Assembly (NCBI GenBank): GCA_023435895.1
Contig: JAEZLH010000033.1
Location: forward strand, 1 to 64,000
Origin: Bacillota bacterium
Lineage (GTDB): Bacteria; Bacillota; Clostridia; Lachnospirales; Lachnospiraceae
Reading direction: 5' to 3'
DNA: 64,000 nt
Below, piece after piece: positions 27,563 to 36,051 of this stretch. The notes beneath the pieces are model-generated. The model was not told where the DNA came from and ran no database searches. It saw nothing but the letters and a program-made list of their open reading frames with translations. Position 1 is the stretch's first letter. Every line of letters starts with the position of its first letter. A program made the translations under genes and the position numbers.

Positions 27563-28275
27563 AGTTCACTACCTCCATCCAACATATAGCCAATTCCCCA
27601 TATGGTTTTAATGATAACCGGCTTGGAAGGGTCGTCCTCCAGCTTTTCTCTTAACCAGCGGATATGTACTGTTACCGTTGACAGTTCCACCTCACTGAAG
27701 GTTCCCCATATTTCCCTCAACAAAACCTCCTTTTTCAAGGTTTCATTCTGATGTGCTGCCATATATGCTAAAAGATCAAACTCTTTTAGGGATAGATCAA
27801 TTGTCTTACCATTCTTAAATAATTGACGGTTTTTTATAGAAATTCTAATTTCATTATTTATTCCAAACTCGTAACATAAATCCTTATCTTCAAAGCCATA
27901 GGTTCTGCGTATTAATGAATTAATTCTGGACAAAAGCTCTTTTAAGGAATAAGGCTTTGCAAGATAATCATCCCCGCCCATATCCAGACCTTTTACCTTA
28001 TCGTTCTCACTGGTTCTTGCGCTAGCGAAGATGATTGGGATTGTTGAGAGCTTTCTAAGTTCCTTACAGATCTCAAATCCGGTTATTTGAGGAAGATTGA
28101 TATCTAATAAAATCAAATGATATATGGTATTCTTCAAGCTCTCATAAGCCACTTCGGCAGAGATTGCCAAATTCACCTGATAGCCTTGATCCTCTAACAT
28201 ATCACATACAATACCGGACAAATCTTCATCATCATCTATAATTAAGATATTTCGTTTTAATGTGATTGGCTGCAT
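27559..28275 (-). CDS. Response regulator, OmpR/PhoB family
   Basis: The 238-residue regulator has a receiver domain with acidic pocket IIDDDED, phospho-acceptor Asp58 in ILLDINLPQITG and Lys in DDYLAKPYSLKEL. The C-terminal winged helix has IDLSLKEFDLLAYMAAHQNE and ELSTVTVHIRWLREKLEDDPSKPVIIKTIWGIGYML-type features. It is the first gene of the four-gene module. GAGGAG precedes the start. An IS110 element lies upstream, within ~100 bases of the start codon, and could affect its promoter. Confidence 0.94.
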   Translation of the reverse strand: MQPITLKRNILIIDDDEDLSGIVCDMLEDQGYQVNLAISAEVAYESLKNTIYHLILLDINLPQITGFEICKELRKLSTIPIIFASARTSENDKVKGLDMGGDDYLAKPYSLKELLSRINSLIRRTYGFEDKDLCYEFGINNEIRISIKNRQLFKNGKTIDLSLKEFDLLAYMAAHQNETLKKEVLLREIWGTFSEVELSTVTVHIRWLREKLEDDPSKPVIIKTIWGIGYMLDGGSEL

Positions 28276-28439
28276 ACATTATTCTCCTCGTATAATATTT
28301 TCTAGATACATAAATGTACCTTGATAACTCAATAGATTTTGTTCAAAAGGCTTAGTTAAGCCCATGATATAATTGTCCTAGTGTCAATCAGGTAATAGTT
28401 CTTTATTCTCCTGTTGAACCAGTTTTGGTTGCTTCATAA

Positions 28440-28630
28440 TAAGTCTGTTCCCCTGACATGGAAGTTAGCTTCAAACCGGCTGGCTGTTTGCTTAAGTTCA
28501 TGGACAACCATCTAGCAGTATGGTTTCGCATCTGTCCATCTTAAGCCGGATTCTTATATGCGAGGGTGTCGATGCTCCATGATCATGGGTTTTACCAAGC
28601 CGATTGAACACTGAAATCTTACTACGAAAG
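28440..28630 (+). ncRNA. Candidate bridge RNA of the IS110 element
   Basis: In IS110 elements of the IS621 group a non-coding RNA from the left end pairs with target and donor DNA. This region is in that place, and it folds. At 28491-28545 CTTAAG pairs with CTTAAG, ATGGACA with TGTCCAT and ACCAT with ATGGT. That leaves a lopsided internal loop of 8 bases (28525-28532) and an 8-base apical loop. A second possible hairpin around CATGATCATG lies at 28578-28588. The fold is seen; the function is inferred from the family. Confidence 0.45.
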
Positions 28631-28641
28631 AAGGTGATTTT

Positions 28642-29868
28642 ATGAACCCGCTTTACGTCGGAATTGATGTAAGTAGCAAATCCAATGTCGTTTTTTTTAT
28701 GCTGCCTAATGGCAACAAACACAGTAACTTCTCAGTTGCCAACTCACAGGATGGTTCTACTCAGTTGGTAAAAAGAATCTGTTCTGCTTTAAATTCCTGG
28801 TCCCTTGACACTGTCCTCATAGGTCTCGAATCAACATCCGTTTATGGTGACAATCTCGTGTATTTTCTAAGGGAAGATGCATCTCTTGCATTCTTTGACA
28901 AAAAGATTCATGTCCTCAATCCTAAGCAGGTTAAAAAATTTAAAGATGCTTATAATGACCTGCCAAAGAATGATTATGTGGACTCTTTTGTCATTGCTGA
29001 CTGTCTGCGTTTTGGAAGAATCAACAAAGAGGTATACATAGGAGATTATCACTACAAAGCGCTCCAAAACCTCACACGAGCACGTTATTTTGCCGTCTGC
29101 AGCCTCACCAAGGAAAAGCAACGGTTTATAAATGTACTGTTCAAGAAGTATTCAACCATGACACAGGAGAAGGTATTTTCAGATACCTTCAGCACTACTG
29201 CCCTTGCTGTCTACGATGAATTTGAATCCGCAGAAGCATTAGCATATATGGACTTACAAGAACTAACCGCTTTTATCATGGAAAAAGGAAAGAACCGCTT
29301 TCCAAATCCCGATACGGTAGCCAAAGCCATTCAGAAAGCAGCTCGAAGTTCCTACCGTTTACCTAAGACGGTAAATGACTCTGTAAACCAGGTGCTCTCT
29401 ATATCCATAACCTCAATAAGGGCATTGGAATCTCAAATCAAAGAGTTCGATAAAGCAATCTCTGCTCAGATGGAACTCTTGCCAAACGTATTGATATCTA
29501 TACCTGGAATAGGTCCCGTTTATTCTGCTGGTATCATGGCAGAGATTGGAGATATCAACCGTTTTGTAAATCAGGCTCAGCTTGCAAAGTACGCAGGTCT
29601 TGCTTGGACTCAGTATCAATCCGGTAACTTTGAAGCCGAAAATACAAGACTTATTAAATCCGGTAACCGATTTTTAAAGTATTATCTGTGTGAAGCTGCA
29701 TTCTCTCTTGTAAGATGCGACAAGGAGTACAAAGCTTTCTATCACCAAAAGTATAAAGAGGTGAACAGATATCAACACAAACGTGCACTCGCATTAACTG
29801 CTCGTAAATTTGTGCGGTTAGTCTTTAAGCTGCTTAAAGACAATCGCCTATATCGTCCAGCAGAATAG
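28642..29868 (+). CDS. IS110-family transposase
   Basis: The 408-residue recombinase has an N-terminal RuvC-like DEDD domain (YVGIDVSSKSNVVF, then IGLESTSVYGDNL and the acidic DYVDSFVIADCLR). Its C-terminal IS116/IS110/IS902 domain has SIPGIGPVYSAGIMAEIGDINRF and AKYAGLAWTQYQSG, with the serine region following (RLIKSGNRFLKYYLCEAAF). Length and both domains are normal and no frameshift is seen. AAGGTG lies 6 bases before the ATG. This family cuts and rejoins DNA through RuvC-like acids and a serine, guided by the element's RNA. Confidence 0.95.
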   Translation: MNPLYVGIDVSSKSNVVFFMLPNGNKHSNFSVANSQDGSTQLVKRICSALNSWSLDTVLIGLESTSVYGDNLVYFLREDASLAFFDKKIHVLNPKQVKKFKDAYNDLPKNDYVDSFVIADCLRFGRINKEVYIGDYHYKALQNLTRARYFAVCSLTKEKQRFINVLFKKYSTMTQEKVFSDTFSTTALAVYDEFESAEALAYMDLQELTAFIMEKGKNRFPNPDTVAKAIQKAARSSYRLPKTVNDSVNQVLSISITSIRALESQIKEFDKAISAQMELLPNVLISIPGIGPVYSAGIMAEIGDINRFVNQAQLAKYAGLAWTQYQSGNFEAENTRLIKSGNRFLKYYLCEAAFSLVRCDKEYKAFYHQKYKEVNRYQHKRALALTARKFVRLVFKLLKDNRLYRPAE

Positions 29869-30156
29869 AAACATCTATCTGCTGATAAGCTGCCCTGCTC
29901 ATTTTTTAAAACTTGGCCGACAGGGCTTAGGTGGTCGTTTTTTGTTTTTTGAGAAATAGTATAAAAATATATGTTCTTTATTTCATTTCTCACTTGACAT
30001 CACACCGCTGGACTTATATGGGCAACAATAATTACATTATCCCTTTTATTTTATGGTAATCCCATGATTTTGTAAACTACTTCTTTCATCGCTATCAAAT
30101 GAGTTGGTTCCTATACCGTTCTGATTTTTATAAAATCACATAAAAAATAAGGCAGA

Positions 30157-30201
30157 AATGCTTTTCAGAGTGAGCAATATCAGCTCATCTTGAAAAGCAT
30201 T
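30157..30201 (-). terminator. Terminator hairpin downstream of the C39-like gene
   Basis: The 19-base arms AATGCTTTTCAGAGTGAGC and GCTCATCTTGAAAAGCATT pair with three mismatches. It lies 52 bases past the stop of the C39-like gene, and on the minus strand is followed by TTTCTGCCTTATTTTTT. The remainder of 29869-30252 belongs to the IS right flank and shows nothing else. Confidence 0.7.
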
Positions 30202-30252
30202 TTCTCCCTTATCTATTTCACGTCATGAAAGGCCAAACTATGCCTCACTTCC

Positions 30253-31245
30253 TTACAGCTTTATAAAAACCCAGAGATTTTTGATTTGAGATTCCAAAGT
30301 GTCATAATCCCAAAGTTTATTACTTCTTTCTTTGCAATTTGGATCATTGACCCTGATTTTCCCATCATGAATTCCCACTAATACAATAAAATGTCCTGCT
30401 GTCGTAAAATCTCCCGGTCTCAGGCTGCAAATGATGGGATGTCCATTTTGCAACTCTGACATGACTGAAGCTCTATCCAATTTTAATTCTTTAGCTTTGA
30501 TTCCAAAATGACTACTGCCCTGCGTCATTAAAGTCCATTTTGTACCGGTACCTTCCAGATAGTAACCGTTATTCATTGCAAAATCAGCCACCTTATCCGG
30601 CGTTATCTCCTCATTTCTCGTCAATCCGATTGCCACCATGGATAAACAGGTTGGTGCACAACCTGCTAAGGCTATATTACTACCTCCGTAGGAGGCGTAA
30701 CCCCAGCGCTTATCCCACTGTAATAAAAGCGGAAAATCTTTAGAACGCTCCTTCTTCGTCAAACCTCCGGTAACAGAACCATCCGAGTTAAGATATCCCT
30801 TTACAAAATCAATCATCTCAGGGTTATTGCACAAGGACGCTATCAGATCTTGCGGATAAGCATTCCTATTCTCATAGATGTCTAGAAATTCAGGGTATTG
30901 TTGTGAAAGACTTTTTAAACGATTCGCTATTTCATTCGCTTCCCTAACAATGGGTGTACCGACGGAGTACTGCATAACTTCGTTGGTTTCCTGTTCCTGA
31001 GAACTAACGTCCCCGTTCTTTCCTTCCTTTGCTTTCCCATCATCCGTATCAAAGAATGTTCCCTGAATGAAGTTCCAGGATAGAGCACCTATCACAAGTA
31101 CAAATGCCAATATAAGAGTATTCCTAAGGAGAGCACGGATCAATCGGACTCTGCGTCTTCTTGCTCTTTTTCTCTTGATTTGCTCTGCTCTCTGCCTTTC
31201 TGCCCTCATATTTCTTTTACTAATAGTAGCCACCTGTCTGTCCAT
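30253..31245 (-). CDS. Membrane-anchored C39-like cysteine peptidase family protein
   Basis: The 330-residue protein has a very basic N-terminus (about 20 Arg/Lys in the first 45 residues), then one membrane helix (~residues 43-62), an acidic linker and a C-terminal peptidase C39-like domain. The candidate catalytic Cys is in LAGCAPTCLSMV, preceded by LLQWDKRWGYASYGG. The His is in TAGHFIVLVG and the Asp in RVNDPN. This domain type is common in secreted Firmicutes proteins and is often uncharacterised. The active site would face outside. A second, soluble member of the same fold is encoded at 6963-9104. The substrate is unknown. Confidence 0.85.
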   Translation of the reverse strand: MDRQVATISKRNMRAERQRAEQIKRKRARRRRVRLIRALLRNTLILAFVLVIGALSWNFIQGTFFDTDDGKAKEGKNGDVSSQEQETNEVMQYSVGTPIVREANEIANRLKSLSQQYPEFLDIYENRNAYPQDLIASLCNNPEMIDFVKGYLNSDGSVTGGLTKKERSKDFPLLLQWDKRWGYASYGGSNIALAGCAPTCLSMVAIGLTRNEEITPDKVADFAMNNGYYLEGTGTKWTLMTQGSSHFGIKAKELKLDRASVMSELQNGHPIICSLRPGDFTTAGHFIVLVGIHDGKIRVNDPNCKERSNKLWDYDTLESQIKNLWVFIKL

Positions 31246-31363
31246 GCTCCACCCTTCCTGAGGAATTATAACTCCTCACTTTGATAACAGTATCATATCA
31301 AAATGTGACAGGTTTTTCCCTTGTTTTCTCTATAAGCATTCTTAAATTTTTCTGTATAAAATC

Positions 31364-31945
31364 TTACGATTTTCCTATTTTCTCACACCATTTCTTAAAT
31401 TCCATAACCACTTGATTGGTAAATTTCTCAACCATTTCAGGCGGAAATACAATGGAACGTATGGGTTCTGTATCCATATAACGATTATGATGCTTTGCTA
31501 TGAAAGCAACCAATTCATCTCTTCGAATCTCACAGATTGTTTCTTCCATTGGTAAACGATATTCGCGCATACTGTTCCAGACCATCTGGCTCCATGGCTC
31601 ATTATGATAATGCCAAACTGCAATAATTCCAATATCTTTACGATAGTCCAAAAACCAATTCTCTCCGGTATATTGTTCCCTATGTTTCTGGATCGGTCCA
31701 ATATCCCAATGATAGTCTAGGAACAGATGAAACAGGACACCCAACTCAAATTCGTCTTCCCAATTAATCCGGTCAGCCAGTTCCTTAAGTGCTTCCATCC
31801 TGTCCGAACGATCACGAAAATGAGTACGATTTTTACGTTGGTGCTCCTCAATTACATCGGGTGCAACATTTCCGACAAAAAAGGCCGGTTTGCCGTCCGG
31901 TTTATATTTATATGCGGCAAGCACATGAACCATAAGCGTTGACAT
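31364..31945 (-). CDS. Putative zinc-dependent phospholipase C/S1-P1-like protein
   Basis: The 193-residue protein has spaced metal-ligand-type motifs. VHVLAAYKYKP is followed by FVGNVAPDVIEEH, THFRDRSDRME, LGVLFHLFLDYHWDIG and a later WHYHNE. The PD, HFRD and HLxxDxxW spacing resembles the Zn_dep_PLPC family, whose members are helical trinuclear zinc enzymes. There is no signal peptide, so a cytoplasmic role is likely. The start is MSTLMVHV because GGAGGG lies 5 bases upstream of it. It lies just after the chemoreceptor gene. The family call is by motif memory only. Confidence 0.55.
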   Translation of the reverse strand: MSTLMVHVLAAYKYKPDGKPAFFVGNVAPDVIEEHQRKNRTHFRDRSDRMEALKELADRINWEDEFELGVLFHLFLDYHWDIGPIQKHREQYTGENWFLDYRKDIGIIAVWHYHNEPWSQMVWNSMREYRLPMEETICEIRRDELVAFIAKHHNRYMDTEPIRSIVFPPEMVEKFTNQVVMEFKKWCEKIGKS

Positions 31946-31966
31946 AATTCCCTCCAATATCTATGT

Positions 31967-33706
31967 TTACTGATTTAATTGAAAATTTTCGATTACCTCT
32001 TTTAGTAAAATTGACTTATCATTAATTTCAATTACTGCATCATTAATAGTAAGCATTGACGCTAGTACTTCTTGTGTAGTAGCCGCTGTCTCTTGAGTAC
32101 TTGCTGCATTCTCTTGGGCAATTGCAGCAAGGGATGTTATCACATCCATTACTACCGTTTGGCCTTTTACAATTTCATCACCAATCTCTTCCAATATTAT
32201 GATTTCATTATTCATATTATCTAATGTCGTAACAATTCTTTTATATCTTTTTGCCGTTTCTTTTACACTACCCGCCTGGAGGTTAACTGCCTCCCTTACA
32301 ACATTTTTCTGTTCATTTGCGTCGTTAATTTGTTTCAACAAAGATACTAAAATATCATGGATGGAATTAGTGGATTGAGCAGATTGATCTGCTAATTTCT
32401 TTATCTCCTCCGCAACAACGGAAAACCCTTTTCCAGCATCACCAGCTCTGGCAGCTTCAATTGAAGCATTAAGCGCAAGAAGATTAGTTTGCTTGGCAAT
32501 ATTTGCAATAGTAGCAATTACTTCACTGATTTTTTCGGCACTTTTATTTGTGCTTTCAATCGTATCAAATATTAATTCAAAGGATTTAATATTATCTTCC
32601 GTTACTTTTGCGAGGTCTGTAATTATATTTAAACCTTGATTACTTACTTCTTTCAGTTCTTCACTGGCATTTCCTATGTTTTTCGTACTTTGGTTACTCT
32701 TCGTTAGTGATTTTTCTAGATGGTCAAATTCTTTTGCGGCATGTTCTGCCTCTTCTGCTTGCTGTGTCGCACAACCTGATATTTCTCCTATTGTATCTGC
32801 TATTTGATTCATGGATGCTGTAATTTCATCAGAATTTATTTTCATGGCAGAAGAAGAGCGTGAAAGATCAATGGATGTGACACTTAATATCTTTACGATA
32901 TCCCTCAATGAATAAACTAACGTCTTAACTGATGAAGTAAGGCCTCCCAACTCATCCTTGGAAGATAGTTCATAAGAGTCAAATGTTAAATCCTTATTGG
33001 ATAATAACTCCATATCACGAGTGGTTTTTATAATTCCAGTCTTAAGATAATTCGAAATATAGCTTGCCAGGAGGGCTATGATTAATATTATTATCGCCGC
33101 TCCCATTACTAAAACAAGTATTCTATTTTGGATACTATGCGTGATATTCCTAGATTCATCCAAGGTATATTGCTCCAGAATTTCAGTCATCACATTAATC
33201 GGTTCTCTCGCTTCATCAAACTCCGTTAGATGTGCATTATAATCTCCTTTTAATGTCTCCGCATGATAGGTGTTTTTCCACTTTTCTATATGTAACTTAA
33301 AATCAGCATACATTTTCTCTAGAGTGTTGTCCGATTTTGATTGCTTAAATTCTTTATATAAATATTGATTATCTTTTATATTATCTATCGCTTGGGTGAT
33401 ACGGTCATTCGCTTGAGTTATATTTTCTGTAATACTATCTAACAGCTCCTTCTTTTTGTCCGAATCAAGCTCTTTTGTCAGTACCAATTCCTTTTCAGCA
33501 ACAGCTGCTTGATAAAAGTCTCTATCCGCGTTCAATATCAAAGAAGTACTTACAAATGCTTCATCATAATATGTTTTCTTTGTAAGCTTGCTCACATGAG
33601 TCATATCTATTATAAAAATTGATATAACTACAAGAATTGCTGCAAGTGGCGGAATAAATAGTAATAATAGCTTTTTTGAAATATTCAAGTTTTTAATCAG
33701 TTTCAT
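31967..33706 (-). CDS. Methyl-accepting chemotaxis protein
   Basis: The 579-residue chemoreceptor has a first helix near residues 10-33, a ~165-residue helical extracellular sensor of four-helix-bundle type and a second helix (VLVMGAAIIILIIALLASYI). A HAMP domain follows, then a long cytoplasmic coiled coil with the conserved signalling hairpin tip QTNLLALNASIEAARAGDAG and VAEEIKKLADQSAQSTN. No pentapeptide CheR tether is present at the C-terminus. The start is MKLIKNLNISKK because GGGAGG lies 5 bases upstream; the 38 preceding codons are excluded. It signals through CheA/CheW encoded elsewhere. The ligand is unknown. Confidence 0.93.
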   Translation of the reverse strand: MKLIKNLNISKKLLLLFIPPLAAILVVISIFIIDMTHVSKLTKKTYYDEAFVSTSLILNADRDFYQAAVAEKELVLTKELDSDKKKELLDSITENITQANDRITQAIDNIKDNQYLYKEFKQSKSDNTLEKMYADFKLHIEKWKNTYHAETLKGDYNAHLTEFDEAREPINVMTEILEQYTLDESRNITHSIQNRILVLVMGAAIIILIIALLASYISNYLKTGIIKTTRDMELLSNKDLTFDSYELSSKDELGGLTSSVKTLVYSLRDIVKILSVTSIDLSRSSSAMKINSDEITASMNQIADTIGEISGCATQQAEEAEHAAKEFDHLEKSLTKSNQSTKNIGNASEELKEVSNQGLNIITDLAKVTEDNIKSFELIFDTIESTNKSAEKISEVIATIANIAKQTNLLALNASIEAARAGDAGKGFSVVAEEIKKLADQSAQSTNSIHDILVSLLKQINDANEQKNVVREAVNLQAGSVKETAKRYKRIVTTLDNMNNEIIILEEIGDEIVKGQTVVMDVITSLAAIAQENAASTQETAATTQEVLASMLTINDAVIEINDKSILLKEVIENFQLNQ

Positions 33707-34004
33707 GAGGGCCTCCCATATACGTTTCTTTATCCAAGTATTTTTACTCCTCTTAATTTTCCTTTCATCACTCAGTAGGATGCAAGCATTTGATTTTGTG
33801 AAATATTTAACCAAATCCATTCACAAGACCTTGCAGGTTGTTAATTAAATATGGAAATAAAAATGCATTCTTTGTATCTACAGTGTACTCTCATTATTGA
33901 ATATTGACAAGAATAATCGGCACCTTTCGACAAGTAGTAACAACCAATTATAAATTTAAATATATCTAAAACCGACATATTTTCCAACATAGTATACCCT
34001 TCTG
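33707..34004. other. Intergenic region, nothing clear
   Basis: This 298-base AT-rich gap lies between the MFS gene's stop and the chemoreceptor start on the minus strand. It should hold the chemoreceptor promoter, but I see no confident -35/-10 pair, terminator or shared repeat. Confidence 0.4.
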
Positions 34005-35240
34005 TTAGCTAACTCCTTTTGTACTCTTATATAAAACCGGAATAGACACTCCTATTAAAATCATACCCATAAAAACAGGTGCAGTATGACCAAGTAATAC
34101 ATACATTTGACCTCCAATGATAGGTCCGATAATTCTTGCTAAAGCTTGTATAGACTGACTACCTCCTTGTATCCTTCCTTGTTCAGTAGAGCCTACTGAT
34201 TTGGATAACATACCATTAAAAGAGGGACCAAAGATAGAATCACCGAAACCAAATATGAACATTCCTATAATAATAAACGGATAATAAGAAAATAATGCTG
34301 AAGCACCAATAAAACAATAACCTATCACCTCTGAACTCATACCTATGATTGCTATCTGAGAGTCCTTTCGCTTCATTAAAAGCTTAGGCATAATCAACCC
34401 TTGAGAAAGGATATCCTGTAACCCGATAATCGAAAACATTAGTCCGATTGTTGCAGGCTTCCAATGAAAGGTATCGATTGAAAATTGGGAGAAAATAGCC
34501 TGTAGCGATCCATTGGGTATCCATATCAGAAAGGCGGAAAATAAAATCTTACCTACTTTTTTCATGGAAAATACATTTATAAGTTGAGTCAACGGGTTTA
34601 ATCTCATCAATGGGATTTCACTCAACCGATTATCTTTGTGAAGACTTTCCGGTATAAAGAAAAATCCAAATATTGTGTTTGCCAATGTTATCACTGCAGC
34701 AAAAAACATAGGTGCAGAATAACCAAAGCGGGCGGCGATCAATCCTCCTATGGTAGGTCCAAGAACGGTTCCTATCCCTGTAATTGCGCTCACCCACCCA
34801 AAGACCTTGGTACGTTGTTCTCTAGGAGTGATGTCCGCAAAATATGCAAAGATCGTACTAATATCTCCTCCTGTTATACCTTCAATGATGCGTCCTACAA
34901 ATAGTACCCATATAGCACCCCCGATTCCAAAGATTATGTACCCAATGGCTGAACCCAGAAATGATAATAAAAGTACCGGACGTCGTCCATATCGATCACT
35001 TAGCGCCCCAAGTCCGGGAGCTGCAAAAAACACACAGAATGCATATACAGCCGTCAACAGGGTAACAAAAATCGCTTGATTCCCCGAATTTGTATACGGT
35101 TGAACCAGAAATGGTATAACAGGAATAACAATTGTAAAACCTATTCCAACAAGAAATACCGATATAAGACCGAATAGGAAAGCCTTCTTATCTATGATTT
35201 GCTCTTTGGACTGATTTTTATTTGATTTGAACTGAAACAT
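34005..35240 (-). CDS. MFS drug efflux transporter, TetA/Bcr-like
   Basis: The 411-residue transporter has 12 predicted helices. The MFS motif A is between helices 2 and 3: GALSDRYGRRPVLL. A motif-C-like run GIGTVLGPTIGGLIAARFG lies in helix 5, typical of drug/H+ antiporters, and TPREQRTKVFGW precedes it. The start is MFQFKSNKNQ behind GGAGG. It is on the same strand as the marR-like gene just upstream and has a palindromic operator between promoter and start. That gives a standard repressor-efflux pair. The drug is unknown. Confidence 0.9.
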   Translation of the reverse strand: MFQFKSNKNQSKEQIIDKKAFLFGLISVFLVGIGFTIVIPVIPFLVQPYTNSGNQAIFVTLLTAVYAFCVFFAAPGLGALSDRYGRRPVLLLSFLGSAIGYIIFGIGGAIWVLFVGRIIEGITGGDISTIFAYFADITPREQRTKVFGWVSAITGIGTVLGPTIGGLIAARFGYSAPMFFAAVITLANTIFGFFFIPESLHKDNRLSEIPLMRLNPLTQLINVFSMKKVGKILFSAFLIWIPNGSLQAIFSQFSIDTFHWKPATIGLMFSIIGLQDILSQGLIMPKLLMKRKDSQIAIIGMSSEVIGYCFIGASALFSYYPFIIIGMFIFGFGDSIFGPSFNGMLSKSVGSTEQGRIQGGSQSIQALARIIGPIIGGQMYVLLGHTAPVFMGMILIGVSIPVLYKSTKGVS

Positions 35241-35259
35241 GACAATATCCTCCAATGAA

Positions 35260-35287
35260 TTATTTTGCTTCCTAGGAAGCAAAATAA
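35260..35287. promoter_or_regulatory. Perfect palindromic operator before the MFS gene
   Basis: A 28-bp perfect palindrome is centred on TTGCTTCCTAGGAAGCAA. It lies 19 bases upstream of the MFS start codon and directly downstream of the predicted -10 box. MarR repressors bind palindromes of about this size. The adjacent gene encodes a MarR-type protein, so it is the probable binding site. It also could form an mRNA hairpin near the ribosome site. Confidence 0.75.
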
Positions 35288-35315
35288 ACGTATCATGTTT
35301 TTCCTTCCTTGTCAA
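35287..35315 (-). promoter_or_regulatory. Promoter of the MFS efflux gene
   Basis: On the minus strand a perfect TTGACA (35310-35315) is followed after 17 bases by TACGTT (35287-35292), a weak -10. The palindrome at 35260-35287 covers the expected start point, consistent with repression. The -35 box and spacing are good, the -10 poor. Confidence 0.55.
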
Positions 35316-35406
35316 CAAAAACAACTATATAATTTCGGACCTCACGAAAAAGGACAGCTTTTCTCTATTGAGATTGGCTGCCCTTTGGATATTTTATTAT
35401 ATAAAA

Positions 35407-35877
35407 TTACTCTTTCACATCAATGCCCAGTTTCTTTATTTCCAAATCCAAATGTTCACGGTAAAGGTCTATAAAGCGAAGCATATCATCAAATTGTTCC
35501 TTTGGTATCTGTTCAAATATCACTTTATCCCTTCCGCGAAACTCCTCGTGAAGTTTATCATGGGTCATAAATATTTTTTTACCTTGCTCAGTAAGCCTAA
35601 AATATATCTCTTTCTTATTTTCCGGCTTTTGGTAACTTTCGATGGCTCCTTTTTTTATGAGCTTCTTTGTCAGTTTACTTATAGCGCCACTGGTCATGTA
35701 AAAAGACTCTGCAAGTTTCGTTACATTGACATCTTGATTCTTTCCTATATACTCAATGCAATGGACCTCAGAAGACTTATAATCTTCAAAACTGCCTTTC
35801 ATTTTAAAATTATTCAACCAAACCAGCTTATTATATAAGTCCCTAAAACCATATATTACTTGCTCATCCTTATTCAT
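35407..35877 (-). CDS. MarR family transcriptional regulator
   Basis: The 156-residue winged-helix regulator has the recognition region VNVTKLAESFYMTSGAISKLTKKLIKKGAIESYQKPENKKEIYFRLTEQGKKIF, with the MarR wing (PENKKEIYFRLT). Helices before and after form the dimer interface. The start is MNKDEQVIYGF because GGAGGTGCCT precedes it; four upstream codons are excluded. It probably represses the MFS gene 166 bases downstream through the palindrome at 35260. No copy of that palindrome is seen before its own start. Confidence 0.92.
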   Translation of the reverse strand: MNKDEQVIYGFRDLYNKLVWLNNFKMKGSFEDYKSSEVHCIEYIGKNQDVNVTKLAESFYMTSGAISKLTKKLIKKGAIESYQKPENKKEIYFRLTEQGKKIFMTHDKLHEEFRGRDKVIFEQIPKEQFDDMLRFIDLYREHLDLEIKKLGIDVKE

Positions 35878-36051
35878 AGGCACCTCCATCTTTCATATGC
35901 AGTTCTATTATATTAAATAATTGATCTAAATTCAATAAAATATAACAGACTCAATACTTTAGACGGATTAATCTGTTTCATCATAATAAGACCTATGACT
36001 TATCCTAAATGCATGCAAGAAATATAGTAATTACGAATGTAATGTTTAGTC

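Larger units (their letters stand above)
28376..30003 (+). mobile_element. IS110-family insertion sequence (ends approximate)
   Basis: A single plus-strand IS110-type transposase gene is flanked by ~260 bases of structured non-coding sequence upstream and ~130 bases downstream. IS110 elements lack terminal inverted repeats, so the limits are estimates. Short opposing strings GTGTCAA (28381-28387) and TTGACAT (29994-30000) may be subterminal. A hairpin with GCCCTG/CAGGGC arms lies just after the gene (~29892-29928). The transposase frame is complete, so the element may be active. It interrupts the minus-strand neighbourhood upstream of the response regulator gene. Confidence 0.7.

Noticed and set aside
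23189..28275. Known BceRSAB bacitracin-type module
   Set aside because: The kinase has a HAMP domain and ~55-residue extracellular loop and the permease has the duplicated MacB/FtsX layout with two large external domains, so a specific Bce label is not supported.
35239..35838. 199-codon plus-strand open frame
   Set aside because: It is the antisense shadow of the marR-like gene and the MFS promoter region, rich in Phe/Leu/Ile, with no ribosome site or recognisable domain.
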